This document shows positions 24,057 through 32,380 of a DNA stretch of 64,000 nucleotides, piece after piece. Source of the DNA: Chitinophagaceae bacterium (GTDB taxonomy: Bacteria; Bacteroidota; Bacteroidia; Chitinophagales; Chitinophagaceae); contig JAHBTK010000006.1 of NCBI GenBank assembly GCA_019638625.1, forward strand, positions 124,001-188,000. Direction: 5' to 3'. The notes below the pieces were generated by a model. The model ran no database searches and was not told the origin of the DNA. It saw nothing but the letters and a program-made list of their open reading frames with translations. Every line of letters begins with the position of its first letter. Within the stretch, counting starts at the first letter, position 1. The position numbers and the translations under genes were made by a program.

Positions 24057-25154
24057 ATGGTCATTACAAAAATTGAAGTTTTCCGGTTCAGTATTCCCAT
24101 TCATCCATTTACCATTGCCACCGGCACCATGCATTTTGCGCAAAATATATTTATCCGGGTACACACCAGCACGGGTTTCTATGGCGTGGGAGAATGTTCC
24201 GCCTTTCCCATGATCGTGGGGGAAACACAACACACCTGCTTTGTGATGGCCAAAGACTTTGCCGCGATATGGAAAGGGAAAGATCCCCTGGAAATAGAAA
24301 CCCGGATGAATGAACTGCATGCTTTCACTGCCGGCAACAGCACCATTAAAAGCGCTTTTGATATGGCGCTGTATGATATTGCCGCCAAAAATGCGGACAA
24401 GCCGTTATACTCCTTCCTGGGTGGTAACAAAAAGCGCATGCTGACAGACCTGACAATAGGGATCGACAGTCCCGCCAACATGGCTAAAGAAGCGACTAGG
24501 TTCAAAGAAAACGGGGTAAGCATTATAAAGGTGAAGCTTGGGAAAAATCCGGTAGACGATATAGAAAGGATAAAACATATCCGGGAAGCTATTGGTTATT
24601 CCATACGTCTTCGTATAGACGCTAACCAGGGCTGGACCATGGAAGAAGCCACGACGGCTTTAACAGCCCTTGCGCCCTACCAGATAGAGTTTTGTGAACA
24701 ACCGATGCGGCGTTATAACGATCATCTTTTGCCGTCTTTAAAAAAGATATCTCCTGTTCTCATTATGGCAGACGAGAGTGTGTTTGATCATCATGACGCG
24801 GAAAGAGTGATCAAAAGCGACGGATGCAGTTATGTAAATATCAAGTTTTCCAAAAGCGGCGGCATACTGGAGGCGATCAAAATAAATGAAACATGCGAAC
24901 GGCACCATATCCCCTGTATGATGGGCGGAATGCTGGAAAGCAGGGTGGCGCTTACCGCGTTTGCACATTTTGCTTCGGCCAGGGATAATATACAGTTTTA
25001 TGATATGGATACCTGTTTACTCGGACACAAAGAAGATCCGGTGACAGGCGGTGTCCGGTACGATAATTATTTTGTAGAACTTCCTGATGGCATTGGTATC
25101 GGCGCGGATGCCGACAACAGCTTTTTAGCGACACAGGAAAGTGTAACCATATAA
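24057..25154 (+). CDS. Dipeptide epimerase (L-Ala-D/L-Glu type), enolase superfamily
   Basis: 365 residues of the muconate-lactonizing subgroup. Lys158-x-Lys160 ('IIKVKLG'), metal ligands Asp188 ('IDANQGW'), Glu214 ('CEQPM') and Asp239 ('MADESVF'), Lys263/Lys266 ('NIKFSKSGGI') and 'MMGGMLES' fit Ala-Glu epimerases, which recycle murein peptides. Exact substrate specificity is not certain. The frame is open upstream to 23943, but the domain starts at 'MVITKIEVFRFSIPI', so ATG 24057 is chosen. Followed after 28 bp by the thioesterase gene. Confidence 0.85.
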   Translation: MVITKIEVFRFSIPIHPFTIATGTMHFAQNIFIRVHTSTGFYGVGECSAFPMIVGETQHTCFVMAKDFAAIWKGKDPLEIETRMNELHAFTAGNSTIKSAFDMALYDIAAKNADKPLYSFLGGNKKRMLTDLTIGIDSPANMAKEATRFKENGVSIIKVKLGKNPVDDIERIKHIREAIGYSIRLRIDANQGWTMEEATTALTALAPYQIEFCEQPMRRYNDHLLPSLKKISPVLIMADESVFDHHDAERVIKSDGCSYVNIKFSKSGGILEAIKINETCERHHIPCMMGGMLESRVALTAFAHFASARDNIQFYDMDTCLLGHKEDPVTGGVRYDNYFVELPDGIGIGADADNSFLATQESVTI

Positions 25155-25182
25155 ACCAATTTTGATCAAAACCCTTCTTATT

Positions 25183-25695
25183 ATGCAGGAAAAGAAAGCA
25201 CAGGATTCACAGATCAACATGACGGAACTGGTTCTGCCAAACGACACCAATGTGTTCGGCAACCTGATGGGTGGCCGGCTGATGTACTGGATGGACATTG
25301 CCGCGGCGCTGGCTGCTCAAAAACACGCTAATGCACCGGTGGTTACCGCTTCTGTGGATAATATATCTTTTCAATCTCCCATTTTACTGGGGAATGCCGT
25401 ACATATAAAAGCCAGTGTCAGCAGGGCTTTTACCAGCTCTATGGAAGTGCATATAGAGGTTTGGTGCGAAAATTTTGTAAAACAACACAAGCAGAAAAGC
25501 AACGAAGCCTATTATACAATGGTTGCCCTGGACGGGGCCGGCAAGCCTACACCTGCTCCCCGGGTGATCCCAGAAACTGAAAAAGAACAAAGATTATTTG
25601 ACGGAGCACTGAGACGCAGGCAGTTGAGGATGATCCTGGGCGGAAAAATGAAACCAAAGGATGCCGCAGAGCTGAAAGCCTTGTTCCTGGAATAA
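25183..25695 (+). CDS. Acyl-CoA thioesterase, hotdog fold
   Basis: 170 residues. Hotdog-fold thioesterase of the YciA/BACH group: 'VLPNDTNVFGNLMGGRLMYWMDIAAALAA' contains the conserved N-x-x-G-x-x-x-GG-x-x-(M)-x-x-D catalytic region. 'VTASVDNISFQSPILLGNAV' is the second strand block. Cytosolic hydrolysis of acyl-CoAs is expected; chain-length preference is unknown. ATG 25183 is chosen over a TTG at 25162. Likely cotranscribed with the epimerase. Confidence 0.9.
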   Translation: MQEKKAQDSQINMTELVLPNDTNVFGNLMGGRLMYWMDIAAALAAQKHANAPVVTASVDNISFQSPILLGNAVHIKASVSRAFTSSMEVHIEVWCENFVKQHKQKSNEAYYTMVALDGAGKPTPAPRVIPETEKEQRLFDGALRRRQLRMILGGKMKPKDAAELKALFLE

Positions 25696-25990
25696 ACTGC
25701 AAACATTGTTGCTTTATTTTTTGCAGATCCAGCAAGTAGTCGTCTTGTATTTTGGCATTTTTTGCAAATCCGCTCCCGGGAAAACCATATTCCGGCCGAA
25801 AGCAATAGTATTTAAAAAAGAGGCTGCTCATTTCTGCAAAACCTCATAGATCAATGGCTGATCGCCATGTCCACCAATTATGATGCAGGATGTAAAAAGA
25901 ATAATTTCAGGCAACTTTAAACCAGTTGTTATGTCTGCCTTTGCATCGTATTGGTTAAGTCGTTGTGTTTTTCCGGTACCCAAAAGCAAT

Positions 25991-26557
25991 TTGAAGTACT
26001 TCTTCTGCATACTGGCGCTTATCTGTCATTTCGGGATAAGAGCGCAGAAAGTACTCCACGGGATCGGCCCAGGTATATCATTTTCATTACACAAGGAAAA
26101 ACTGGAAAATGGGGTTACAAACGATGCTGCTGTCTATACCTGCTTTGTCTATTCTCCAAGAGTGAACCTGTTCGAAAAAACGGATTTTTCCGTTTCTGCA
26201 GGATTGCCGGTGCAGGCGGGCGCCACCGTCCTATTATCAGGTGATATAAAAGGATTCCTCATGTCTGTTCCGGCGGTAATAAACCTGAACTGGGGTGCGG
26301 GGGTCACCACCCGGTCCATGAAAAAAATGGGATACTTTGCCGGTGCAGGAGCCGGCTACCTGTACAGAAGAGCGGCGGAAGAAGGCAAGTTTCCCTTGGT
26401 AAACGGGCTGGCCGGTACCGTCAATGCTGGAATCAGGATCGGAGCAGGGAAATACCGGAACAAAAATTTGGAAATAAAAATGAACTGTATCCTGCCTGTA
26501 CAGGATAATACACCGGTATGGGGTTTCCATGCATTGTTTACCTGGTGGCGTAAATAA
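25991..26557 (+). CDS. Small outer-membrane-type protein (tandem paralogue 1)
   Basis: 188 residues from TTG 25991. The start is set by comparison with the next gene: both begin with a signal peptide ending at an AQ pair, then a shared 'HGIGP' (KVLHGIGPGIS here; TVFHGIGPNLM there). Shared later: 'YSPRVNLFEKTDFSVSAGLPVQ', 'SVPAVINLNWGAG', 'GAGAGYLYR' and 'VNAGIRIGAGKYRNKN'. Glycine-rich alternating strands suggest an eight-strand-like outer-membrane barrel. The frame is open back to 25880, but that extension has no sensible signal peptide. Function unknown. Confidence 0.6.
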   Translation: MKYFFCILALICHFGIRAQKVLHGIGPGISFSLHKEKLENGVTNDAAVYTCFVYSPRVNLFEKTDFSVSAGLPVQAGATVLLSGDIKGFLMSVPAVINLNWGAGVTTRSMKKMGYFAGAGAGYLYRRAAEEGKFPLVNGLAGTVNAGIRIGAGKYRNKNLEIKMNCILPVQDNTPVWGFHALFTWWRK

Positions 26558-26805
26558 TCAATAAATGATTGTAGCGAAAACAGATGCTTCTCCGCAAATC
26601 AGTGGGCTTTCAGTTCCGGGTTTCTTTCTCATTTTTTGCAAAATCCCGGTATTTTTTTAGTATTTATTACCATTTCCCCGGGGATTGTATTTTCTTTTAT
26701 TGAATACCCCCGGTTATTCAACAGGATTCCCGCTGCATTCATATAAACCACAGAAATTTTAAACCCAGCCGCGATAACCAATTATGCAGCCGGGTATGGG
26801 CCGGT

Positions 26806-26813
26806 TAATTTTG
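26806..26813 (+). promoter_or_regulatory. Bacteroidota -7 element (TAATTTTG)
   Basis: Exact TAnnTTTG, 28 bp before the ATG at 26842. It gives the second barrel paralogue its own promoter. The first paralogue has only a weaker TGCCTTTG (25936-25943). Confidence 0.55.
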
Positions 26814-26841
26814 AAAATCTTTTAACCAACACGATACTATT

Positions 26842-27420
26842 ATGAAGCACTTATTTTTGCTGCTGGTCTGCCTCAGCAGCCATTTTGCTCCGAAGGCACA
26901 GACCGTATTTCACGGCATCGGCCCGAATCTGATGGTTGCACCGGAAACGGATGGAATGTTACGCCACGGCAACTATTATGTCGGTTTGGGGTACACCCCC
27001 AGGGTCAACCTGTTTCAACAAACGGATATCTCAGTTTCCCTAGGTATGCCAATCAACCTGAACGCTTTGATAGACCCGGGTATACTTTTCGACGAGTCTT
27101 TAGAAAACATGTTGATATTGATATCCGTTCCCGCGGTGGTAAACTACAACTGGGGCGCCGGGGCAACCAAAGATTCCGACAAACGGCTGGGGCTTTTTGT
27201 GGGCGGTGGCGCCGGGTATCTTTATAGAAATACCGCTGAATGGTATGAGTTTACCCGTGTCAATACGGTGGCTGCAACCATCAATGCAGGTCTGCGTTTT
27301 GGAGTTGGCAGGTACCGGAATAAAAATGTCGAACTGAAATTCAATTATACAGTACCCTTTCAAAGAGCTTCTCAGGGGTTGTTTGGCATCAGCGCTCTGT
27401 TCAGTAAATGGAAGCCTTAG
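26842..27420 (+). CDS. Small outer-membrane-type protein (tandem paralogue 2)
   Basis: 192 residues with signal peptide 'KHLFLLLVCLSSHFAPKAQ'. Clear paralogue of the preceding 188-residue protein: shared 'FHGIGPNLM', 'YTPRVNLFQQTDISVSLGMPINL', 'SVPAVVNYNWGAG', 'FVGGGAGYLYR' and 'INAGLRFGVGRYRNKN', plus a similar terminal strand. Predicted small beta-barrel of the outer membrane; no named family recognised. ATG 26842 with its own -7 element upstream. The 284-bp gap between paralogues otherwise holds nothing I recognise. Confidence 0.65.
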   Translation: MKHLFLLLVCLSSHFAPKAQTVFHGIGPNLMVAPETDGMLRHGNYYVGLGYTPRVNLFQQTDISVSLGMPINLNALIDPGILFDESLENMLILISVPAVVNYNWGAGATKDSDKRLGLFVGGGAGYLYRNTAEWYEFTRVNTVAATINAGLRFGVGRYRNKNVELKFNYTVPFQRASQGLFGISALFSKWKP

Positions 27421-27483
27421 CAAAGGCCGGGTAATTGCTGAATCCTGCTATTTTTTGATGAAATAAAGAATCACGCCGTCTCT

Positions 27484-27491
27484 TATCTTTG
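27484..27491 (+). promoter_or_regulatory. Bacteroidota -7 element (TATCTTTG)
   Basis: Exact TAnnTTTG, 41 bp before the ATG at 27533. A TTTG at 27454-27457 is 26 bp upstream, wider than ideal. Confidence 0.6.
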
Positions 27492-27532
27492 AACAAATTA
27501 TTAAAAGACGAACTGTATTCAATCTTTAAACA

Positions 27533-28456
27533 ATGAAATACCCGGTTACGCTGTATATTGCTTTGATCCTTTTCTCCTGCAACACCTCGGATACCGGCGG
27601 CACTAAGAGTTCCGATACCATTCCGTTTCCCGCGGAACTGGTGAGGTTTGTTCCTTATGAAAAGGACTCCCTGTTTTCCGGAACGGACACTACTACCTGG
27701 GACCGCCATATCCGGGAGCGTGGCTTTATATTAAAGGAAGACGGACTCTATAACATGTGGTATACCGGGTACAGCGGGCAAAAAGGAGCCGTGATGCAGT
27801 TGGGATATGCGACCTCTCCTGATGGTATCCATTGGCAACGTTTTGAGAGTAACCCTATACATACCGATAAGTGGGTGGAAGATATGTTCGTGATAAAACA
27901 TGAAGGCCTGTACTATATGTTTGCAGAAGGAAGAGGCGACACCGCACACCTGATGAGCTCTGCAGACAAAATCCGGTGGACTGAACTGGGAGACCTGGAT
28001 GTACGGCAGGTAAACGGTGAGCCTATTGAGAAAGGACCATTTGGCACGCCAACTGCCTGGTACGAAGATGGAACATGGTATCTTTTCTACGAAAGAAATG
28101 ACCTGGGCATATGGCTCGCTACCTCAAAAGACATGAAGACCTGGACAAACGTACAGGATGACCCGGTAATTGCAATGGGGCCGGGAGAATATGATAAGTA
28201 CGCGGTAGCGGTGAACCAGGTTATCAAACACAATGGTTACTACTATGCCTACTACCACGGATCTGCTTTTGAAGACTGGCGGGAATGGTCTAACAATATC
28301 GCCGCCTCCAGGGACCTGGTTCACTGGGAGAAATACAGCGGTAATCCGATCCTGGGAGATGATACATCCAGCGGGATTGTTGTACCCGATGGTAAAAAAT
28401 TCAGGATGTACACCATGCACAAAAAAGTGCAATTGTTTTTACCGGAGGAAGACTGA
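27533..28456 (+). CDS. Glycosidase-like five-bladed beta-propeller lipoprotein
   Basis: 307 residues. The signal peptide ends 'LILFSCNTS' (lipobox Cys16), so it is lipid-anchored. The mature part has repeated propeller blades: 'ILKEDGLYNMWYTGYS', 'LGYATSPDGIHWQRFESNPI', 'VIKHEGLYYMFAEGR', 'TAWYEDGTWYLFYERNDLGIWLATSKDMKTWTN', 'VIKHNGYYYAYYHGS'. This is the fold of GH32/43/117/130-type enzymes. Blade motifs are clear but I cannot pick the family or substrate. It has its own promoter and is convergent with the acyltransferase gene. No SusCD genes are next to it. Confidence 0.75.
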   Translation: MKYPVTLYIALILFSCNTSDTGGTKSSDTIPFPAELVRFVPYEKDSLFSGTDTTTWDRHIRERGFILKEDGLYNMWYTGYSGQKGAVMQLGYATSPDGIHWQRFESNPIHTDKWVEDMFVIKHEGLYYMFAEGRGDTAHLMSSADKIRWTELGDLDVRQVNGEPIEKGPFGTPTAWYEDGTWYLFYERNDLGIWLATSKDMKTWTNVQDDPVIAMGPGEYDKYAVAVNQVIKHNGYYYAYYHGSAFEDWREWSNNIAASRDLVHWEKYSGNPILGDDTSSGIVVPDGKKFRMYTMHKKVQLFLPEED

Positions 28457-28488
28457 TCTTCCTGTACAGCCTGTGGCCGGGTAACCAG

Positions 28489-29238
28489 TTATACGAGCTG
28501 CTGGTCTGTCTTATAACGGTCACTTTGTTCAATAGCGTCCATCATCTGCACAAGGATGTCATCCAGGCTATCTTCATAGTTAATTTGCATGGGAGGTTTG
28601 AACTGCACGTTCAGGGTCGTTCCGGTTTTCAACAGGCCGAGGCTTTTTTTATGAAAAGCAATATTAAACCCGCTGATCACGATCGGGATCACGATTGCCT
28701 GGCTCTGTTTTGCTACAAATGCCGTTCCCTTTCTGCCGGGCGCAAATGGTTTGGTGGTTCCCTGCGGAAAAGTGATGACCCAGTTATTCTTCAGGGCGTT
28801 TATAATTTTTTTATAGTCGTTTATGTTTAGTCCTTTTCTCACGGTTTTATCATCTTCCACCCAGGTACGCTTTACCGTTATCGAGCCGGCCAGCGCCATC
28901 AGCCGGGACATAAATGTTTTCTTCATAGTATCTTCGGCTGATACAAAATATACCCTGGTAAACGGGTTCAGCAGGTAATACGGGATCCCGAGTTTATTGT
29001 TTTTCCCCCATTTTACCGCACAAAAAATATGCAGGAAGGCAATCACATCCATAAAATAAGTCTGGTGATTGCTGATAAAAAGTACGTTTCCGGCAGGAAG
29101 GTCCTTCAGGTGTTCTGTTCCCGAAATCCTGAATTTATTGAGTAAAACCAATCTCGGATAAGAGATACTGCCGATCAATACATAAATAAATTTCCTTACC
29201 AGTTTTATACCCCTGAGCTTTTCATATAACGACGCCAT
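28489..29238 (-). CDS. 1-acylglycerol-3-phosphate O-acyltransferase family (PlsC-like)
   Basis: 249 residues. PlsC-fold motifs: 'LFISNHQTYFMD' (catalytic His; spacing is H-x5-D rather than the usual H-x4-D), 'FVSAEDTMKK' and 'WVITFPQGTTKPF' (the [FP]xG[ST] acceptor motif). Expected to acylate lysophosphatidic acid or a related lipid at the inner membrane. The N-terminal hydrophobic stretch near 'KFIYVLIGSISYP' fits membrane association. ATG at 29236-29238. Convergent with the propeller lipoprotein gene. Confidence 0.85.
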   Translation of the reverse strand: MASLYEKLRGIKLVRKFIYVLIGSISYPRLVLLNKFRISGTEHLKDLPAGNVLFISNHQTYFMDVIAFLHIFCAVKWGKNNKLGIPYYLLNPFTRVYFVSAEDTMKKTFMSRLMALAGSITVKRTWVEDDKTVRKGLNINDYKKIINALKNNWVITFPQGTTKPFAPGRKGTAFVAKQSQAIVIPIVISGFNIAFHKKSLGLLKTGTTLNVQFKPPMQINYEDSLDDILVQMMDAIEQSDRYKTDQQLV

Positions 29239-29364
29239 TCCTGATTATTGGTTTGCTCCACAATATAGGATATTTGTAAATTTTACTATTAAATAAGGCA
29301 TAATTAGTTCCGGAGAGGGAAGCTCTGTTTTCGTGACAGAAAATAACCCACGCACAAAAAGTAT

Positions 29365-29372
29365 TACTTTTG
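29365..29372 (+). promoter_or_regulatory. Bacteroidota -7 element (TACTTTTG)
   Basis: Exact TAnnTTTG. An upstream TTG (29370) of the same frame lies inside it, which supports using the TTG at 29421 as the start of the fRMsr gene. Confidence 0.55.
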
Positions 29373-29420
29373 CCTGATACTTGCCCGGCATCAACTTTTC
29401 ACATCTTAAATCATCAGAAA

Positions 29421-29897
29421 TTGGCAGATGACCTTCAAATAGCTTCCGGTACTAAACAGGAGCAGTACGAATCACTTCTTCCACAGATAGAGGGGCTTTT
29501 ACAAGGCGAAAAGGACCTTATTGCCAATATGGCCAATATTACCGCCGCGCTTAAAGAACAATTCAACTGGCTGTGGGTTGGTTTCTATATAATAAAAGAA
29601 AATGAGTTGGTATTAGGTCCTTTCCAGGGGCCGGTTGCCTGCACAAGAATACAAAAGAACCGGGGCGTATGTGGCAAATGCTGGGCAGATGAAAAAACGC
29701 TTATCGTTCCCGATGTTGAAAAGTTTCCCGGGCATATTGCCTGCAGCAGCTTATCCAGGTCGGAGATTGTGGTGCCGGTTATCAGGAACAACCAGGTGGT
29801 TGCCATACTGGATGTGGACAGCGTCTCCTTAGATACCTTTGATGAAACAGACCGGCAATACCTGGAGAAAGTGATATCGATGCTGAACTGGCCTTAG
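29421..29897 (+). CDS. Free methionine-(R)-sulfoxide reductase, GAF domain
   Basis: 158 residues, normal for fRMsr. GAF fold with 'NWLWVGFYII' and three conserved Cys: Cys74 ('VACTRI'), Cys84 ('GVCGK') and Cys108 ('GHIACSS'). Their spacings of 10 and 24 residues match my memory of the E. coli enzyme. 'SEIVVPVIRNNQVVAILDVDS' completes the signature. It reduces free Met-R-SO using thioredoxin-type electrons. The frame opens at 29370, but that TTG overlaps the -7 element, so TTG 29421 ('MADDLQIASG') is preferred. Its last 4 bp overlap the end of the convergent PBP1A gene. Confidence 0.9.
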   Translation: MADDLQIASGTKQEQYESLLPQIEGLLQGEKDLIANMANITAALKEQFNWLWVGFYIIKENELVLGPFQGPVACTRIQKNRGVCGKCWADEKTLIVPDVEKFPGHIACSSLSRSEIVVPVIRNNQVVAILDVDSVSLDTFDETDRQYLEKVISMLNWP

Positions 29898-32332
29898 TCA
29901 CTGTCTTTTTTCTTCTTGCTGAAAATCCGCTTGAAGAATCCCTTCTTTTTTTCCTCTGTTGTGTTATCGTTGTCAGCCTGCTGTTTGTTTCCTTTTTTCG
30001 CTTCCTCCAGTATTCTTTCTTCTTCCGCCGTAAGCTTCGATTCCGTTACAACCCTTTCCCTGCCATCGCTTACCGGTACGTCTACATATTCACTAGACCC
30101 GGCGGACCCATCATCCCCTTCAATGAGGAAGGTATCCGAAGCAGGTTCATTCCAGCGTTGAAAATAAAGTTCCTTTACACTTGCCGGCTGTATGAACCTG
30201 GCCGAAGCAGGGATGTTAAGGGTCTTATCTTTATACACTTCCTGAAAAAAATAAGCCCATATAGGCATTGCCATCTGGGCGCCCTGTCCCACATAATTAT
30301 TGGATATTCTCAGGATGGGGTCGTCTGCCCCCACCCATGCGCCTGCGAGCAGGCTGGGTGTAAAGCCCATAAACCAACCATCCGCATTGTTGTTGGTGGT
30401 ACCGGTTTTTCCGGCTGCTTCACTATTGATGCCATAAGTACCTCTCAACGACCTGGCTGTACCGATATCTACCACGCCCTGCATCATACGCGTCATGATA
30501 TAGGCATCTGCGTCGTTAATCACTTCTTTGTGAGTGGTAGTGAATGTCTCCAGTATATTGCCGTTTTTATCCTCTATCCGGGATATATAGATTGGTTTGG
30601 TACTGATACCACCCGCCGGATACATACTATACACGTTCATCATTTCAATAAGCGACAGATCTGCAGACCCGAGCGCAATGGAAGGGTACGGCGGCAGTTT
30701 GCTGGTAATACCGGCCAGGTGTGCAAACTCTACAGTCCTTTCCACCCCTATCTGGTTCATCAGGGTGGCGGCGGCCGGGTTAATGGAAGCAGCCAGGCAA
30801 TAACTCATAGAGCGGTTGCCGGAGTATTTTTTATCCGCGATCAGCTTACCGCCGAGATCTACCGGGTCTACCGATATTTCCGTTTCAGGAGTGTAACCAT
30901 TCATAATGGCCAAAGTATAGAGGATGGGCTTAAAAGTAGATCCCACCTGTCTTTTGGTATTATAGTTCGCGTGATCAAACTTGTATGTTTTAAAGTCGAT
31001 GCCGCCCACCCACGCCTTCACCTCCCCGGTAAAGGGATCCATTACCATAAAGGCCGACTGCAGCATCTGTTTATTGTATTTGATGGAATCCATCGGAGTC
31101 ATCACCGTATCTTTTTCCCGTTTGTCGTTCCAGGCAAACACGGTCATTTTCGTCGGTTCCTCAAAAGACTTTCGTATCTCGCTTTCGCTCAGCCCGTCAT
31201 CCTTCAGCGCCTTCCACCTGTCACTGGTTTTGATGGCTTTTTCCAGTACCGCCATACCGTCTTTTGTTTTCCATACACTACCCGATTTGATATTCGCCTG
31301 CGTATTGAATACTTTCTGCAGGTTGGGCATATGCCTGGCAACCGCCATCTCCGCATATTTTTGCATCCTCAAATCGATAGTCGTATATATTTTCAATCCA
31401 TCCCTGTACAGGTCATAAGGTTCCCCGGTCTGTGGGTTCTTGTGTTCTTTACACCATTTCCTGACATCATTTTTAATGACGTCCACGAAATAAGGCGCCA
31501 GGTTGGTATTCTGGTTCTGCTTAAAATAATTCAGCTTGATGGGCGGCACTTTTATTTTAGCCGCTTCTTCAGCGCTCAGGTAGTTATTCCTTACCATCTG
31601 GTCTATTACCGTATTGCGACGGTTATAGGCCCTGTCTGAATAGAGGCGTGGATTAAAAATACCCGTACCTTTTAACATCCCTATCAACACAGCCGCTTCC
31701 TCCACCTCCAGCCGGTCGGGCTCTTTCTGGAAGAAAGTACGGGAGGCATTCCTGATGCCAAACACATGGTCGCTGTATTCTACAGTATTCAGATACAGGG
31801 CTAATATTTCCTCTTTGGTAAAATTTCTTTCCAGTTTGATGGCTACGATCATCTCCTTGAATTTCTCAAGGATACGCTGAAAGAGAGAACGACTCCCCTG
31901 CCCCAGCATATTTTTTGCCAACTGCTGGGTGATGGTGCTGGCACCACCTTCGCGCCCCATAAACAATACTGCACGGGCGAGACTTTTTCCATCAATGCCC
32001 GAATGTTTGTAGAAACGCTCGTCTTCAGTAGCGATCAGCGCGTTTACCACATTGGGAGAAATATCTTTATACGCTACATTGGTACGGTCAATGATCACAT
32101 ATTTGCCCATCAGGCGCCCATTGGAAGCATATACTTCCGAAGCAGATGATATGGACGGATTTTCCAATTCCGAAAGCGAAGGAAGCTTTCCGAACACGCC
32201 CCAGCTCACCAGTAATATAAAAACTATGAAAAGTCCCAATCCAATAAAAAACACCCGCCAGAGATACCTGTTGGCATTGGCCGCATATCGTTTAAGTTTT
32301 TTCTTCAAATTGTCAGAGTTTACAGTTATCAT
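29894..32332 (-). CDS. Penicillin-binding protein 1A (bifunctional)
   Basis: 812 residues; peptidoglycan glycosyltransferase plus transpeptidase, anchored by one N-terminal helix (about 27-46). GT51 domain: 'ATEDERFYKHSGID' with catalytic Glu103 and 'GASTITQQLAKN' (130-141). Transpeptidase: SxxK 'GSTFK' (Ser465/Lys468), SxN 'SIN' (516-518), 'KTGTT' (642-646). The C-terminal tail is acidic/basic low complexity. It starts 48 bp downstream of the PorW/SprE-like gene and is probably in its operon. Confidence 0.95.
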   Translation of the reverse strand: MITVNSDNLKKKLKRYAANANRYLWRVFFIGLGLFIVFILLVSWGVFGKLPSLSELENPSISSASEVYASNGRLMGKYVIIDRTNVAYKDISPNVVNALIATEDERFYKHSGIDGKSLARAVLFMGREGGASTITQQLAKNMLGQGSRSLFQRILEKFKEMIVAIKLERNFTKEEILALYLNTVEYSDHVFGIRNASRTFFQKEPDRLEVEEAAVLIGMLKGTGIFNPRLYSDRAYNRRNTVIDQMVRNNYLSAEEAAKIKVPPIKLNYFKQNQNTNLAPYFVDVIKNDVRKWCKEHKNPQTGEPYDLYRDGLKIYTTIDLRMQKYAEMAVARHMPNLQKVFNTQANIKSGSVWKTKDGMAVLEKAIKTSDRWKALKDDGLSESEIRKSFEEPTKMTVFAWNDKREKDTVMTPMDSIKYNKQMLQSAFMVMDPFTGEVKAWVGGIDFKTYKFDHANYNTKRQVGSTFKPILYTLAIMNGYTPETEISVDPVDLGGKLIADKKYSGNRSMSYCLAASINPAAATLMNQIGVERTVEFAHLAGITSKLPPYPSIALGSADLSLIEMMNVYSMYPAGGISTKPIYISRIEDKNGNILETFTTTHKEVINDADAYIMTRMMQGVVDIGTARSLRGTYGINSEAAGKTGTTNNNADGWFMGFTPSLLAGAWVGADDPILRISNNYVGQGAQMAMPIWAYFFQEVYKDKTLNIPASARFIQPASVKELYFQRWNEPASDTFLIEGDDGSAGSSEYVDVPVSDGRERVVTESKLTAEEERILEEAKKGNKQQADNDNTTEEKKKGFFKRIFSKKKKDSD

Positions 32333-32380
32333 ACAAATTACGTGCTCATCTGGTGAAAATCCTGTTAAAAAACGATCATG

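Noticed and set aside
30158..31639. Long plus-strand open frame (493 codons) opposite PBP1A
   Set aside because: Lies entirely antisense to a clear PBP1A gene with full catalytic motifs; its translation has no recognisable domain.
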